From: Aulostomus chinensis
Taxonomy: Eukaryota > Chordata > Actinopteri > Syngnathiformes > Aulostomidae
NCBI GenBank assembly: GCA_037954235.1
Contig: JBBMOA010000012.1
Span: forward strand, 14,005,144-14,069,143
Length of the DNA: 64,000 nucleotides
Direction of reading: 5' to 3'
In this document: positions 1 through 12,463 of the stretch, in pieces
Layout of the letters: each line of letters starts with the position of its first letter
How positions within the stretch are numbered: the first letter of the stretch is position 1
The notes under the pieces: generated by a model
What the model was told of the DNA's origin: nothing
What the model saw: the letters and a program-made list of their open reading frames with translations, nothing else
Database searches by the model: none
Made by a program: the position numbers and the translations under genes

Positions 1-1237
1 ATTAAAAAGGTTTGTGGATGACTCAGCAATACCTGGTAGATTTTTATTGCCCTGACAAGTACACGACTAGAAATGGGACTCGTGAAAAATCTTTATTAAG
101 GAACATTCTGATGAGCTGAATGCCAACCCCCCCATCATACAATTTGTCACAACTTTTGGCTATGAAAACTACACACAACCAACAAAATTTGCTAAAATGC
201 AACATTTGTCCTGTCAAAATACAGGGCGCTGGATCGGCCACATCAATTTTTTCACAGGCACCTGCGAGGGCATCTGAATAACTCAGTCACTTACTGAATA
301 TTAGCTTAGCTGCACCAGTTATATCATTAGCTTGCTACTGAGTCGTATAAAGTGTGAGGCATATTTTGAAAAAAAATTGTGTTTTCCATTGCTGGCATTT
401 CCATGACAACTATAATTCCTTCTTTTTTTCCTGTGCCATCACCGTTTGCCCAAGTTTAACCAAGAGAGAGACATAATTGGGGCATTTAGCAAAGGCGTCG
501 CTACTAAATATTGAGTAAGTGGGCTAAAAGAGTGAGGAACGTCAGACTTAACTTGGACTTGGAGCCGACAGCAGTGAGCCAGCTAAACATCAACAACATG
601 GCTCTGTAAAACAGCTTTTAGGAGTTTAATACACTCAGTAGCCAACAAATACAACAATACCAACGTTACTGTGATATGAACTGGTTTTTACAAAGACTAC
701 TCCCCAAAATCCCCCCCCCCAAAAAATTCCATTTTTTTCTTTTTTCATTTTAATTTCCTTATCTGAAGTCTCGCTTGCAACTGGATTATCATCAGTGTGC
801 TGACCTGCTAGTACGAGTTCAGGTCTCACAGTGACCGAATGCACTTGAGCCGGTTACTGATGAATGAGAACATCATTAAGAACTCAATCTCTCGTCCACC
901 TCCTAGTTGAGACTGTAAAGGGGTAGGGGGGTTGTGGGTGGGGGGTGGGGGTTGCTCAGGTCTAAGATGCGGGTGTGATTGCCTACTTACAAACCGATCT
1001 GCCCACCAAGAGCCCCCAGTCCTGATGAGGCTGGGCTGGTCCAACTCCACAAATCCATGCCAAGTAGAATTGAGTGGATAAGCCCATTACTTTGGCAGTC
1101 CAGCCACCAACCTACTGATGAGGCCCTGGAGTTCCCCTTGACTAATTCAATCCCCTAGGTTGTCGTGACAGTCTGTCAACCGCAGAATAACAAACTCTGC
1201 AGGTGGCTGTTGTTAACCCTTTCTCTCCCGTTTCCAG
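1..1237. other. Non-coding, probable impg2 intron
   Basis: No exon is supportable here on either strand. The short open frames lack paired splice signals and match no part of the IMPG2 N-terminal region. A short C run lies near 711-720. Because impg2 exons downstream lack a signal peptide and N-terminal domain, this is most likely intron between exons outside the window and those below. Confidence 0.5.
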
Positions 1238-1263
1238 AGAATGTCCCTGCCAGGCTTGAAAAG
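1238..1263 (+). CDS. impg2: Putative small upstream impg2 exon (26 bp)
   Basis: Preceded by a pyrimidine-rich acceptor ending in tttccag and followed by the donor aag|gtaaat. Read from phase 0 it ends with two spare bases, which is the phase needed to join the next putative exon at 1371 and then the secure exon at 2167 with no stop. The peptide is short (RMSLPGLK) and has no recognisable similarity, so support comes only from splice sites and phase. It could be a chance pair of splice-like sites. Confidence 0.35.
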
Positions 1264-1370
1264 GTAAATCCTCCTACGTCACGTTCGGATCATACATTAC
1301 ATCGTTCTGATCTCATCATCCAGAGTGTGTTTAGTAAACGTGTCATTTCTCCCACTTTGTCTATCTGTAG

Positions 1371-1403
1371 TGAGCCCACCAGGTCCTGGCAACATATGTG
1401 CAG
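1371..1403 (+). CDS. impg2: Putative small upstream impg2 exon (33 bp)
   Basis: The acceptor is ctatctgtag and the donor cag|gtaaga is close to consensus. In the only frame compatible with the exon at 2167 it encodes about ten residues (EPTRSWQHMC) without a stop. The other two frames either start with TGA or produce a stop in a later secure exon. No domain is recognisable; in IMPG2 this region is a poorly conserved linker before the first SEA domain. Confidence 0.4.
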
Positions 1404-2166
1404 GTAAGATTGTCAAGAGTCTTCAACCTTACCTGTTCATATCCTCACGCGTGATTCCAGATCACGTCTCAAGTTCATTTCACTGTGTTTCATTGTTGTT
1501 ATTGTCTCGTCTGACTCAGGTACAAGGATTTGAGCTCAGTTATGTGTTTGCTTTGCCTCAGTGGTGTTTCTGTATCTTTATGGTGGATTCCAACAAATTC
1601 CAGGAAAAAAAAAAGCCTAAATCTAACAAATTAGCTCTTGACTGTCAAAGAAAAAGCAAACAGCCTCTGAATCTGTGCTGTAAAACCCAGTTTGCAAACT
1701 GTGCTGCTCTCTTATGTTGGGAACGAAAACAGCCGTTATTTAGAGTGAATAAATAAATGAATAAGTGTAAAAAATGTAAAAGCCTCAGTTGTCTAATCAA
1801 TGTGGAGGTTAATCTGAAGATAATTGAATATATTTACGAAAACAAAAAAAATACACAAGATTATTCCATTATTATATATATTTATTTGGTGCGTATATTA
1901 CAAATTGAATCTTTTAATTCCACAGTATTTGTCAAAGATGATCATGTTTGAGCAGAACACACTACCTGTGAATGACAGCAGAGCAAATCCATCGCTCGTT
2001 TTGATCCCTTCAGGGGATTTGTTGATAAAAAATAACTCTTATCCTTTAAGTCCTGCTCTTAGCTTTAGTCTGAGTGCATCATCCTTGAAAGCCTGTGTGT
2101 TGTATTTTTGAATGATGTGGTCATGTGACATCCCTTTTGTGGAAATAGTTCTCCTCTGTTTTGCAG
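1404..2166. other. Intron, no other feature
   Basis: AT-rich sequence between the putative exon at 1371 and the secure exon at 2167. It ends in a pyrimidine-rich acceptor (ctctgttttgcag). No other exon or repeat is recognised in it. Confidence 0.5.
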
Positions 2167-2216
2167 CACTCCGACTCCAGATACACGGGCTACCGCGGCG
2201 CCGGTGCCTGAGCCAG
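2167..2216 (+). CDS. impg2: impg2 exon: Pro/Ala/Thr-rich stem
   Basis: Acceptor ttttgcag, donor cag|gtcagc. It enters with one base completing a codon and leaves with one base. It encodes a Pro/Thr/Ala-rich segment (TPTPDTRATAAPVPEP) suited to O-glycosylation, lying before SEA 1. The frame is fixed by the downstream SEA exon. Confidence 0.85.
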
Positions 2217-5200
2217 GTCAGCCTCCCTCCTGACAACCCTGCTGAAGGAAGCTGTTACACTCTTCACCTCTTGCATTACTTTGTATACCCACTGTGTTAT
2301 TGGTTGCTCACTTTTTATGCAATATGAGTATTTTTATGGAGGGAAAAAAAAAGGCAGACTAAGGTCACAAATGTGTCCAACACGGTCCTCTAGTGATACA
2401 TAATCTTATATAGTCCGTGAGTGTGTGTAGAGGGATGGAAAGCTACTCTATCTATATAGATTAAAAAAACATCTTTCCCATCTTGATATTACGCATGAAT
2501 TTATGGGAAACTCAATTTCAGTGTCCCTGTTTCATGATGCAAATTTGACCTGATCTGTGGCTGGCAGGCGAACTGTGCACATGCACTAAAAGAATGTTAA
2601 AGCAATATTTTTAGACACACAGGAGGCGAATCTGATCCAATCTGTATAAAATTCAAAAAAATTTTTGTGAACAATTTTTATGTTTGTATTTGTGAAACTG
2701 TTAAATTATATGGTGTTTGAGTGTGGGTTGGAGCAAACATTTATGAGTTGTTATATCTGGCACATCTTATTTTTTTCATTTGAAGACCACATAATACATA
2801 TTTGTGACTATTGTGAGTCTTCCCTCGCTCCCTGCCCTTCTCCGTGAGCGAGCCCGATGGTCACGACAACCTCAATCACACAGCCATCAGGAATCAGCAG
2901 AGCTTCTATATTATTTAAGATTCACAGCCTCTTGAAATGAACTAACTTTAATGCCTTTGACATCTTCCACTCAGAAGACAGTGGTAAAGCTGAAGAGGGA
3001 GCAGCTGCTCCTGTCCCAGAGGAGGAAGTGAGTCCTTTTACTGTGCACAAATGTATATTACAGATGTGTGTTTTTATATGAATCCACTGGTACTGAATGT
3101 GCCCTGTGTGACAGCTGGACAATGACATTGACGTGCAGCCTCTGGCTCCGGCCGTGCTGGAGCAGGTGGTGGAGCTGAGCATCGTCTTGACCGGTGAGAT
3201 CTACAGCGAAGCTTTGGACGATCCCTCCAGCCTCAAGTACCAAATGCTCAGCAGGCAGCTCGCTGAAAAGGTTTGACTTTGAGTCGTTGCTTTCCATGAC
3301 GTCCAGTTTAAACCCAAATTATAGGACTGCATACGTGTTTTTTTTTTTTTTAAGATTCTCAATTGGTTCTGGTGAAACAGCAGGGGCTTCATTCATGTAA
3401 CATTTTCACGCTGAGACAAAACAAAGGGCCAATAGGCTTTGCTTTCTGTCTGTAAGCCTAAATTGAGGGTTAAAAAAAAGCCTATATAAAAGACTCTTAA
3501 GTTGCTATGCTGTTTTTGTCTGGCTTTGTATAGCTTGACAAGCAAACACACAAACACACACACACACACACACACACAAGCTTTACACACAGGTGTAAGT
3601 ATGGCTTAAAAAGGAGTGCGTGGAGGGGAGGGGCTAAAAACTGGGACCGTGGTTGTAAATAAGTGTGGTGAGGGATTGTAAGACAAGACGTTGGACTCAA
3701 CAGACCTTTTAAAAAAGATCTTTATATTCTGTCTTTCTCTGATGGATTAAGTAACCCGGGTCTGCAGAACAGTATTTTGTGCAGGAACAAGACCTGGTAG
3801 ACCTGTAAAGATAATTCCTGGAAAGGTGACAGGAGGCAGTTCCCCTCCTGAGGATAATGATGTGGGTCAAAGCACACAAGACGTTCAGCTACCACAAACT
3901 AAATTAGCACTGTTGGGACAATAAATCAGGTTTTGTTTGTCGGGGCAGGTTTATTATTATTGTTTATGAGGCCTGGTCATCTTCATCTCTGCAGATCGAG
4001 GATGCTCTGGAGAACCTTCCTGGATTTAAGAGTGTGACTGTGCTGGACTTCAGGTTAGTTTCTCATGAGTTTTTTTCATCTTTCTTCCAGAAGAAAAAAA
4101 CACTTTCATCCCGTTTCAGCCGTATTTTATTAGTGCTAAGGATGAACTGCATTTCCAATTTGTTTCATGCAGGCCCCACAAGGACGCCCAAGGGTGAGTC
4201 ATCGGTGCAGTCTGTGCAAGTTTGACCTTGACTTGTTCTCAGAAGCGTAGTTGTTGGGTCTGTAGTTAAGCCCACAGATCCCTATCAAGCATTCCTTAGC
4301 TGGAGCTGTGTGGTCACCTTCATCTCCCACTGTTTACCTGAGAGTGTGAGCACGTGCTACAATGTGTCACTCGCTGCCTGTGTTAATGGTCTTAGTGTGG
4401 TCAGTCACCTGGTAAGTTGGATCAGGACGGGTCCAATCAAGTGAGCAGGTGCTCTCCTAAAGAGACGATTATCAGGACTTTACGACCTCGCCAATCCGCC
4501 CCTGGTCTGAGGGACGGAGAGGAAGGTGGACAGATGACAGCTGGAGGTGAGGAGAGGAAGAATGATACATTAAGAGGGCGAGAAGTTGGTGATACTGCTA
4601 CTTTGGGTGATGTTACAGATATCATACTATATTTCACCACCCAAAACAGTAGGGGGCAGCATATTTCTAGTCAGTTATTTGTTCAACATTATGGAAAGAC
4701 ACAATGAAGCGCTAACTTCCGTCTACCAGTCGTGGACAGGCTCCCTGTACTACAGTGACTCAGTCAAGAGACCTGGTTAGAGAGATCTGTTAGTTACATA
4801 CCGTAACTCTTTGAGTATAGGTGCAGAACCCCCGCCCCCCCCCCCCCCCATGCGCTGCCTCTGAAGGAATTAAGTAGTGCTATGAGGTGCTACAGATGTC
4901 AATGTGTTAAGGTGCCTACAAATTGTCCCTTAAATAAAAGTAGCAATGCCAAATAAATAAATTAGTATGTTTATTGTATTACTATCTAATGTATTATTGT
5001 GATTATATATAATGTGATATTGTGATAGGCTGGACCCTATCCCAGCAGCTACAGGCGAGAGGCGGGGTTCACCCTGGACAGGTCACCAGTCCATCTCAGG
5101 GCCAACACATAGAGACAGACAACCATTCACTCTCACAGTCTCACCTACGATCAATTTAGAGTATCAATCAGCCTCGTCCCCTCTTGGTGTCTTTGGACTG

Positions 5201-8200
5201 TGGGAGGAAGCTGGAGTACCAGAGAGAACCCACACAGGAACAGAGAGAACATGGAGACTCACACAGAGAGATCCTGTGCTGGAGCCGGGACTTGAACTGG
5301 GACAGTTTCATTTTTGCTATTTTGAAGGGGATGACTGCATATTGTTCATCATGCTGTCAGATAAAAGTCACGTAGTAAAAGTATAATATTTTTCCCTGGA
5401 ATAAAGGTTTAGCTCAGAAACCAGCAAGTACAAATGGAATTCAAATGCAGTATTAATTAACTGTAAAGAAAATCTCTACAGTTGAGACCATTTCAGACAG
5501 TTATTTCGTTTTCACTGTGGAAATGTTAAATAAACCCGATGAGGAATGCTGTATGTTTACCCTCGGGAGTGTTGGTTCGGTTAGCAGCATTAGCTGTTAG
5601 CTTCCAGGCCAACCTACATAAAACATTGAGCAGGGGGAATAAAAAAAAGACCCCAAAACATTGGGATTTTGGGCAGACTCAGAAATTTGAGCAAATCCAA
5701 GATGTTTTTTTCTGAGCTCTTTTTTTTAAAATACTGAGATATCGGAAATTCAACATTTTCGACGTCAGCCTTTGAACAAAATTAACCACATTTGTGACAC
5801 TTTCAAAACATTTCTAGACCTGTGATGGCCTCCTGTACATATTTGGATTTCTTTGGCATTGCCAAGATTTTTTTTCCATATGCATGCATTTTTCAACATT
5901 TCTATTCATCTATCAGGAAATATTATATTCTGCCGCATTCACAGTGATATAGTTTAATGTGTGTGATGTTGCGTGGAGCCTAATAAAATGTTTTTTTGCA
6001 GAGTGTCCTTGGCGGAGCTCTGAGTGCTCTGACTACTCTTCCAGTTAATCTTCTGTACTATTAACTGTAGATTTCTGGGCACAGCAGGATTAGCGCTGTG
6101 AATGGGAAACTAACAGGAGAAAAGTAGCATATTTTTCAGAGCCGCACGTGTTCCCCTGTCTGCCAGACACCCAACAAAGTAGGTCAGAGTGGAAGAGTCG
6201 TCAAATGAAGGCTGATAGATGGCTTTTTCCAGATCCTGGAATCTCTTGTGAGGTCTCCATGTTTATTATAAGGATTTTAACCATTCTGCTGATTCGGCCA
6301 TTTTTGGCCTAGGCAGTGGCCCCTTGCGTTCCAAGCAGGAGTAAATCCCTGGAGTCATTAGTCATGTGTGAGTGCACTACAACTCTTTTAACAGGTCTGA
6401 CATGAAACAAGTCAAGACCTGAGTGATAGCCATCGTCTTCCAGCAATGATTTCACATGAAAACAGTAAAAACTGTAAATCCCTGTGTCTTCCGTCATCGT
6501 TAAATTAGCGCACTAATGTACTGATGGGAAAAGTTGGGATTAGGAAAGAAATAGAAATTCTCTCCTGTCAACAACTGCTACCAAGCGGAACTAAAGCAAT
6601 AGTGCATAGTATTTTCATGTAAATGAACATCTCGTATATTTAGACACTTTCCAATGAATTCTCCTTACGGTCATTGTTGCAAGGTAAAGTTCTGTGCATT
6701 TCACAGTACTTGGAATTCGATATTCCACATAGGATACTGAGCATGCTGATTACATCCCGTTAGCCCTTCAATATGGCTGAATATTTTTCGTCGCTTCAGA
6801 CCAAATTGATCAAATTCTGAGAATGAAACGAATTCTTCTCCTCAGAAGTATGTATCCACTGCTGCAACAGCAACTAGAGAGTAGGCTTGTGTTACGCTCT
6901 CTAGCCTCAAGTGTGTTCTTCTAGGACAGCTGCACCGAGGCAGCAAGCAGAGGAGCACTCTGAAATCCAGAATATAACTGAAATTTTATTCTCTACCTTG
7001 GAAACAGTGGCGGATAAAACATCCCACAGTTCGGTGAGAACGTGCGGAGATAAACTGTAAATGTATTCTTCCGTGTATTTAAAGTAGGTACGTCCGGACA
7101 ACTATTTCCTTTATTCTCTGTTTACAATGTGTATTTTTACAGGGCCAATAGAAGCAAAAACTACACATAGAAAAGTTCAAAATACTGACGCGACTGTCTT
7201 CTTTCACATCTGTTCACACTCGTACAGAAAAGAACTTTAAAAACGCATTTGTTTTTGGAGTCATGATTTGGACGGTGACTGAATTTGGTAAAACACGTCA
7301 ATCAGCAGTGTGATCGCACTGAAATACCCGATTGTGCTCCGCATGTGTGTTTACGTCTCCACACGTGTGTCTCCAGGCTGGATGGCGTGGTGGTGGACTA
7401 CGCGGTCACGGTTCTGGTGGATGGTACCGGTGTGAGCAATGACCAGCTGGACTACCTGACCCTGCAGTCCAACCAGGTGGAGAGCTCCTACCACGAGCTC
7501 CAGGAGACCCCTACTCTCGCCTACACTGTAAGCGAGATCAAAACCATCGTCAACGAGGACGTGCTTGTTGACGTGCTGGAGAGCGGTAAGACGATGACAC
7601 ATACACACACTCACGCACGCACGCGTTCCACCCTTAATGAGAGTGAAGTCACGCTGAACACACTGCACTGCGGTGCAACGCAAACCTTCACATGTCATAT
7701 CAAACAAAGCCCAAGCATTCCTACTACGACGTAAGCTATTCCACTTGAGAAAACATCGCAGTCTTGTAATACTCTCATCTGGTTCTTATTTGTCTGTTCT
7801 TACTGTCAGAGAGGACTGAGACATTTTTCGAAGAAATTTCAGCTTAAAAGTGGGACTTTTTTTTCCCTTTTTTTTACTGAACAAAGAACAGAGTCATCAG
7901 TTATGGGAACTGTGTATTTGCTCTGTGCTGTGGTTAAATCTTTGTCATGAAATGATCTCCATAACAGACCTCAGCAAAAAGAAGTTGAAATTTGAGATTT
8001 CAGTTTTTTTAAATGCTGTATTTAAGTCCTTTATTTTGGCGTCAAGCCACAAACACACACACACACACACACACACGCACAGAGGGATGTACACACTCTG
8101 CAGGGAACCACTTCATCTTGTAGATTTGGACAGCTGCTAAGTACTTTAGCTCCATCCCACATCTGTCTGCAGAAAAACGTTTCTCCAGGAAAGTGAAGAC

Positions 8201-11200
8201 ATTGAAGGATGTGATATTGTCTCCCATGTCTTGACCATGTCTCTGGGAGATGACTGGCTCCTCAGGGCCAGCTCCTCTGGCAGAGGATGACATGTAGTGC
8301 TCACATTAGTTATAGGTGGGGACAAGTGATGGCTAAACACTCGCATCTGTGTGTGTCTGGGAGGTTCAGGGTGTAGCTTGGCTTTATTCCTCTGCTTTGC
8401 TGGTGAAGCAGCAATAATAACCTTGGCCCACAGCAGCAGCCAGTTTCGAGCACTGATTTGTAGATTTTTTAAATTAATATCGTTAGAATGATGACTCTGG
8501 CAGGGCAGGCTATTAAAACCATTTGGTACATTTTTCTCGTCCGTGTCAATCTGTATTAATGTTTGTTTCTCCGCTGGTTCCACAGTGTCTGAGATCCTGG
8601 AGCCTGTCAGTGTTGCAGACGCAGCCACGGTGAGTGAGTTACCTACACTATCATGACAGCCATCTCTCTCTCCAGGCTATCCAGCTGTTAGGAGCTCCAC
8701 AGGGCTGATAAATCATGTTTGTGTATGGGAAGTGAGTATGACTGATGTTGCTATCACCTGGAACGGAACAGTGACGTTATCCAGACCACACCGGTGCAGG
8801 TAGTGGGATGAGCTCACCGGCGAGGATGAACTGCAGCTTTGGGGATTAGTTTGGCTCTTGCTGTAATAATCCACAGCTATTCTGGGGCAAGGGTTACAGT
8901 GCACCACACCGCAGGGAGTCAAGGGAGGAAGAGACAGCACATGTACGCCCGTTCTTGAAGAAAAACATCAGTTATGTTTGTCTCTTTTTGTGGAAAAGCA
9001 CATCTGCAGAGTTGAAACACGCTGGTGTGCAGCATTTTTCATTTTTCACCCTGAACATTATTTGTGTTTCCTAGCTCTGCATACTCCACAGTTGTGCTGC
9101 TACACCAAGGAGATAATGGTCTTTTATTTTTTAAAGAATGAACGTTTCCCTTTTTTTGTTGCTCCATCCTCTCTACCCCCTTATCTGTCATGATCGTGGA
9201 GCCTGCATCGCCCCTATATCTTTATTTATGAACACATTTATTCTCTATTTGCACTCTTGTGTTCACGAGGACTTGAGATGGTAACAACAGGTTCGGGCGC
9301 ACTAAACGCTGCCTAAGTGATTAATTGGAGTCATTATGTGATCTGGGAGACATTCAGTTCGCTCCTTGTCACTAACTGACGTGCCGCCAGAGAGCTTCAG
9401 TGCCACCAGAACACTTTGCTGCTTCGCTTTGGATTCAGAACTTTTTTAGACTCGACTGCTGCGTCTTCAAGCTTTACGTGAGTGGATATCAGAAGAATAA
9501 GTATGTGAAATTATACGTAACTAAGCGAACTGGGAAGTCACAGTGTTGCATCTCCGATACTAATAAATGATGAGTTCTTGTCAGACTCGCTTGTTTGCTG
9601 CTTCTACATTCTCACCTGCTATCAGAGGAATTTCCAATACTGGTATCAGAAATGGATCAACTCTTGTTTGCCTTTTGTGATGAGTATCAATTGATAATTG
9701 AAGTTGCATGTAAATGCTCCTCTGATAAACTCCAAATTAAATGATAATTTACTCCTCTTTATTAAAGATAAGACAATTTTAGTGTAGTTTTTTAACCTGC
9801 TTATCTCTCTTTGTTTATTCAATTCCATCTTTGAACCTCCCCAGCTGTTATAACTTAACATCATATAATATATAATATATATATAAAACATCAACTTAAA
9901 TCCCTGTCAGTCATAATATTAACTTTTTAAAGTTATTACTTTTTTTTTAAAAAGTGGTGCAGTTTGTTTATTTCTTTTTGTTTGTTTTGTGATTTCAAAG
10001 AGGTGTGCAGTGGGCTTCCTGGAGACCATGCCTGACTCACAAAGCAACAGCGGGGGCTGTGATTGGCTCTGACACAGCAGCTGACCAATCAGAGCCTCTG
10101 ATTAACCTGCTGGCTCCGGCCTCCAAGATGAAAAAGATTTTTTTTGATTATTCAAGCATGTCTTGTTGCAGGTTCATTTTGCAGAGGAGCCAATGGAGGT
10201 CTTGGTCCTGGAGGACCTGGAAGATGTCAAGAGAGATGAACTCCTGCTCGAGGTGTCTGAGAGCAACATTGTGGTGACAACGCAGAGTGATGTCATCATC
10301 CTGGAGGACAGTGTTGTTATACCTCCTGCTCCTGGTGCAACCGCTGCAGAACCCGATACAAGCAGTGAGTGTTCATCCTCAACTCATAAACAATCACACG
10401 CTCCACTTTTTCTGTCTGTAGCTTTTTCTTTTTGAGAATTTTTATTCTTTTCTTTTCTCTTTTGACCGAGAACTGTCTGTTCAGCCACATAAAATATGTC
10501 TGGAGGGACTTGTGGAATTTTCTTAAAATTTGGCACAAATGCCACTGGGATTTTTAGCCATTCTCGCATTTTCTCGGGAACACTTTGAGGATTTTGGGAT
10601 GAATGCCTGCTGGGATTCAAGGATGAACTGTACAGATTTGGTGGTGAAGGCAAGACCACCAGACGGGGTGAAGGAGGTAGCTAACCTCTACTGTCAACAC
10701 TGAGTTCCTGTCATCTGTGTTTTTCAGGCATTAAAGAGGAGGGTCTATTGCTGGAGGACACTGTAGAGACCCCTGCTGTTGAGAAACCCACACAAGGGGA
10801 GGTGCTGACTGAGATTTCATCCCCTGATGTCCATGAGGACCTCACGCTGCCTGAACCACCCGTGGGGGTCGAGGCGTCCGGTTCAGGTACAGGGGACCTG
10901 AGTGACCTGCTCTGGCCGTCTCCATCCACAGCACCAGCTGAAGAATCATCTTTGGAGGTCGCCTCTGTGTTAATAACAGATGTTGAAGAGGAGGAAGTTG
11001 TGAAGGACGAGGAGGAGGAGGTTGTTGTGAATGAGGCAGAAACTCCAGAGGAGCTTCAGGTCTCCACGATTGCAACAGAGACCATAGAAGAAGACCTTCC
11101 TGCGCTTGTCCCAGCCCCTAATACTGTAGATGTAGCAAGCGAAGCATCCCAGCCAGAGTCAATGGACACAGTTCTGCCTCCTGCCAGTGAAGACTCTGTA

Positions 11201-12382
11201 GGGGGGACAGCAGATGATTCAGCACCCACAGGTGTTGCAGTTGTGAATGAGGAAGTTGACCCTGAACAGACTGCCGTCAGTGTGGTTTTGTCCCAGCCTG
11301 GGGAGCCTGTACTTGAAGATGTTGGTGGGCACGAAGCAACAGAGGGTGTAGGTGGGGAGGAGGTGAAGGAACAGACTGCACCAGACCCTCCAGTTATAAT
11401 TGAAGAGGCCCCAGGGGCTCCAGAGATCACAGCTGAGGACCTCACAGAGGACGAGATCCTACTGGTCAATACAGATGGACTAGAACCGTCAGTGATGGTT
11501 CCTCTCAGTCCTGCTCAACCAACCGCCCTGTATCCGGAGAGGGAGTCACCTTTCACGCGTGTTTCTGACATGAACATCGCCTCTGAGGGGCAACCCGACA
11601 TCGTCATCACGTCATTGGTGGAGGTAAAGCAGGGGAACACAATGTAGTGTTTCTAACAAAAACAAACAAACCTACAGCTGAACATATACAGGGCCAGATT
11701 TACCAAGCCGCGGGGGTCTTTTGTGAGGAGGCACCATGGCAACAGGTTTGAAATTAGACACCTTGCATTTTTCAGCATTATGGTGGCTCAATTGCTCCTT
11801 TAAGTTATTTACACATTTGAAATAACAGCAAAAGCATGACTGCAACAAGTTGGGTTATTCATATCCTATTTATCATATCATATTGCATGAGGTATTTTGC
11901 TACTCTTTTTCACATTTTAGCAGCTTCAAAGGGTAATTCCAACAATGAGGTCTGGTTCAAAATGATTTGTGATCACACCTTTTTAGGGCTTATTCTGATT
12001 GCATCATTTTTTTGAATGCCAAAAAGAGGGATGCGCTGTTGCAAACCGTAAATCAGGGCCCTTAATTAGACGAACCGCTTATTCATTTAATTCAGTTTCG
12101 AGCTGCATAAGTTACTTGTCACAACACAATGATAGTAGAAGACTTTTCAACAACTCCAGCTACCCCCCACCCCTACAGCATTTAGTATAATGGATAGAAA
12201 CTAATTAGCCTTGCTTGCTAACATTAGCACTCATTCCCAATAGATGGGAACACGCTTGTCTTATTTCAACACCTTCAGAGGCTCTGGCAGCTCCTGCATA
12301 CTGAACCACTCATCATACACAGCGGGGATAGCGGGCCAAATGTGCTGATGGGAAAAGACTTTCAGCTGAGCCAAATATGGAG

Positions 12383-12463
<81 letters not shown>

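Noticed and set aside
8146..8628. 160-codon open frame on the minus strand
   Set aside because: It lies antisense to an impg2 intron and the exon at 8586, shows no domain, and has low-complexity composition typical of chance.
11056..11469. 137-codon minus-strand Ser/Thr-rich frame
   Set aside because: It is the antisense shadow of the Glu/Val/Pro-rich impg2 exon; its Ser/Thr content follows from the complementary codons.
11624..11647. Extension of the large impg2 exon to its own stop
   Set aside because: A strong donor lies at 11624, and the next exon encodes the conserved SEA 2 domain in matching phase; read-through would give a truncated protein without the membrane helix. Retained-intron use cannot be excluded.
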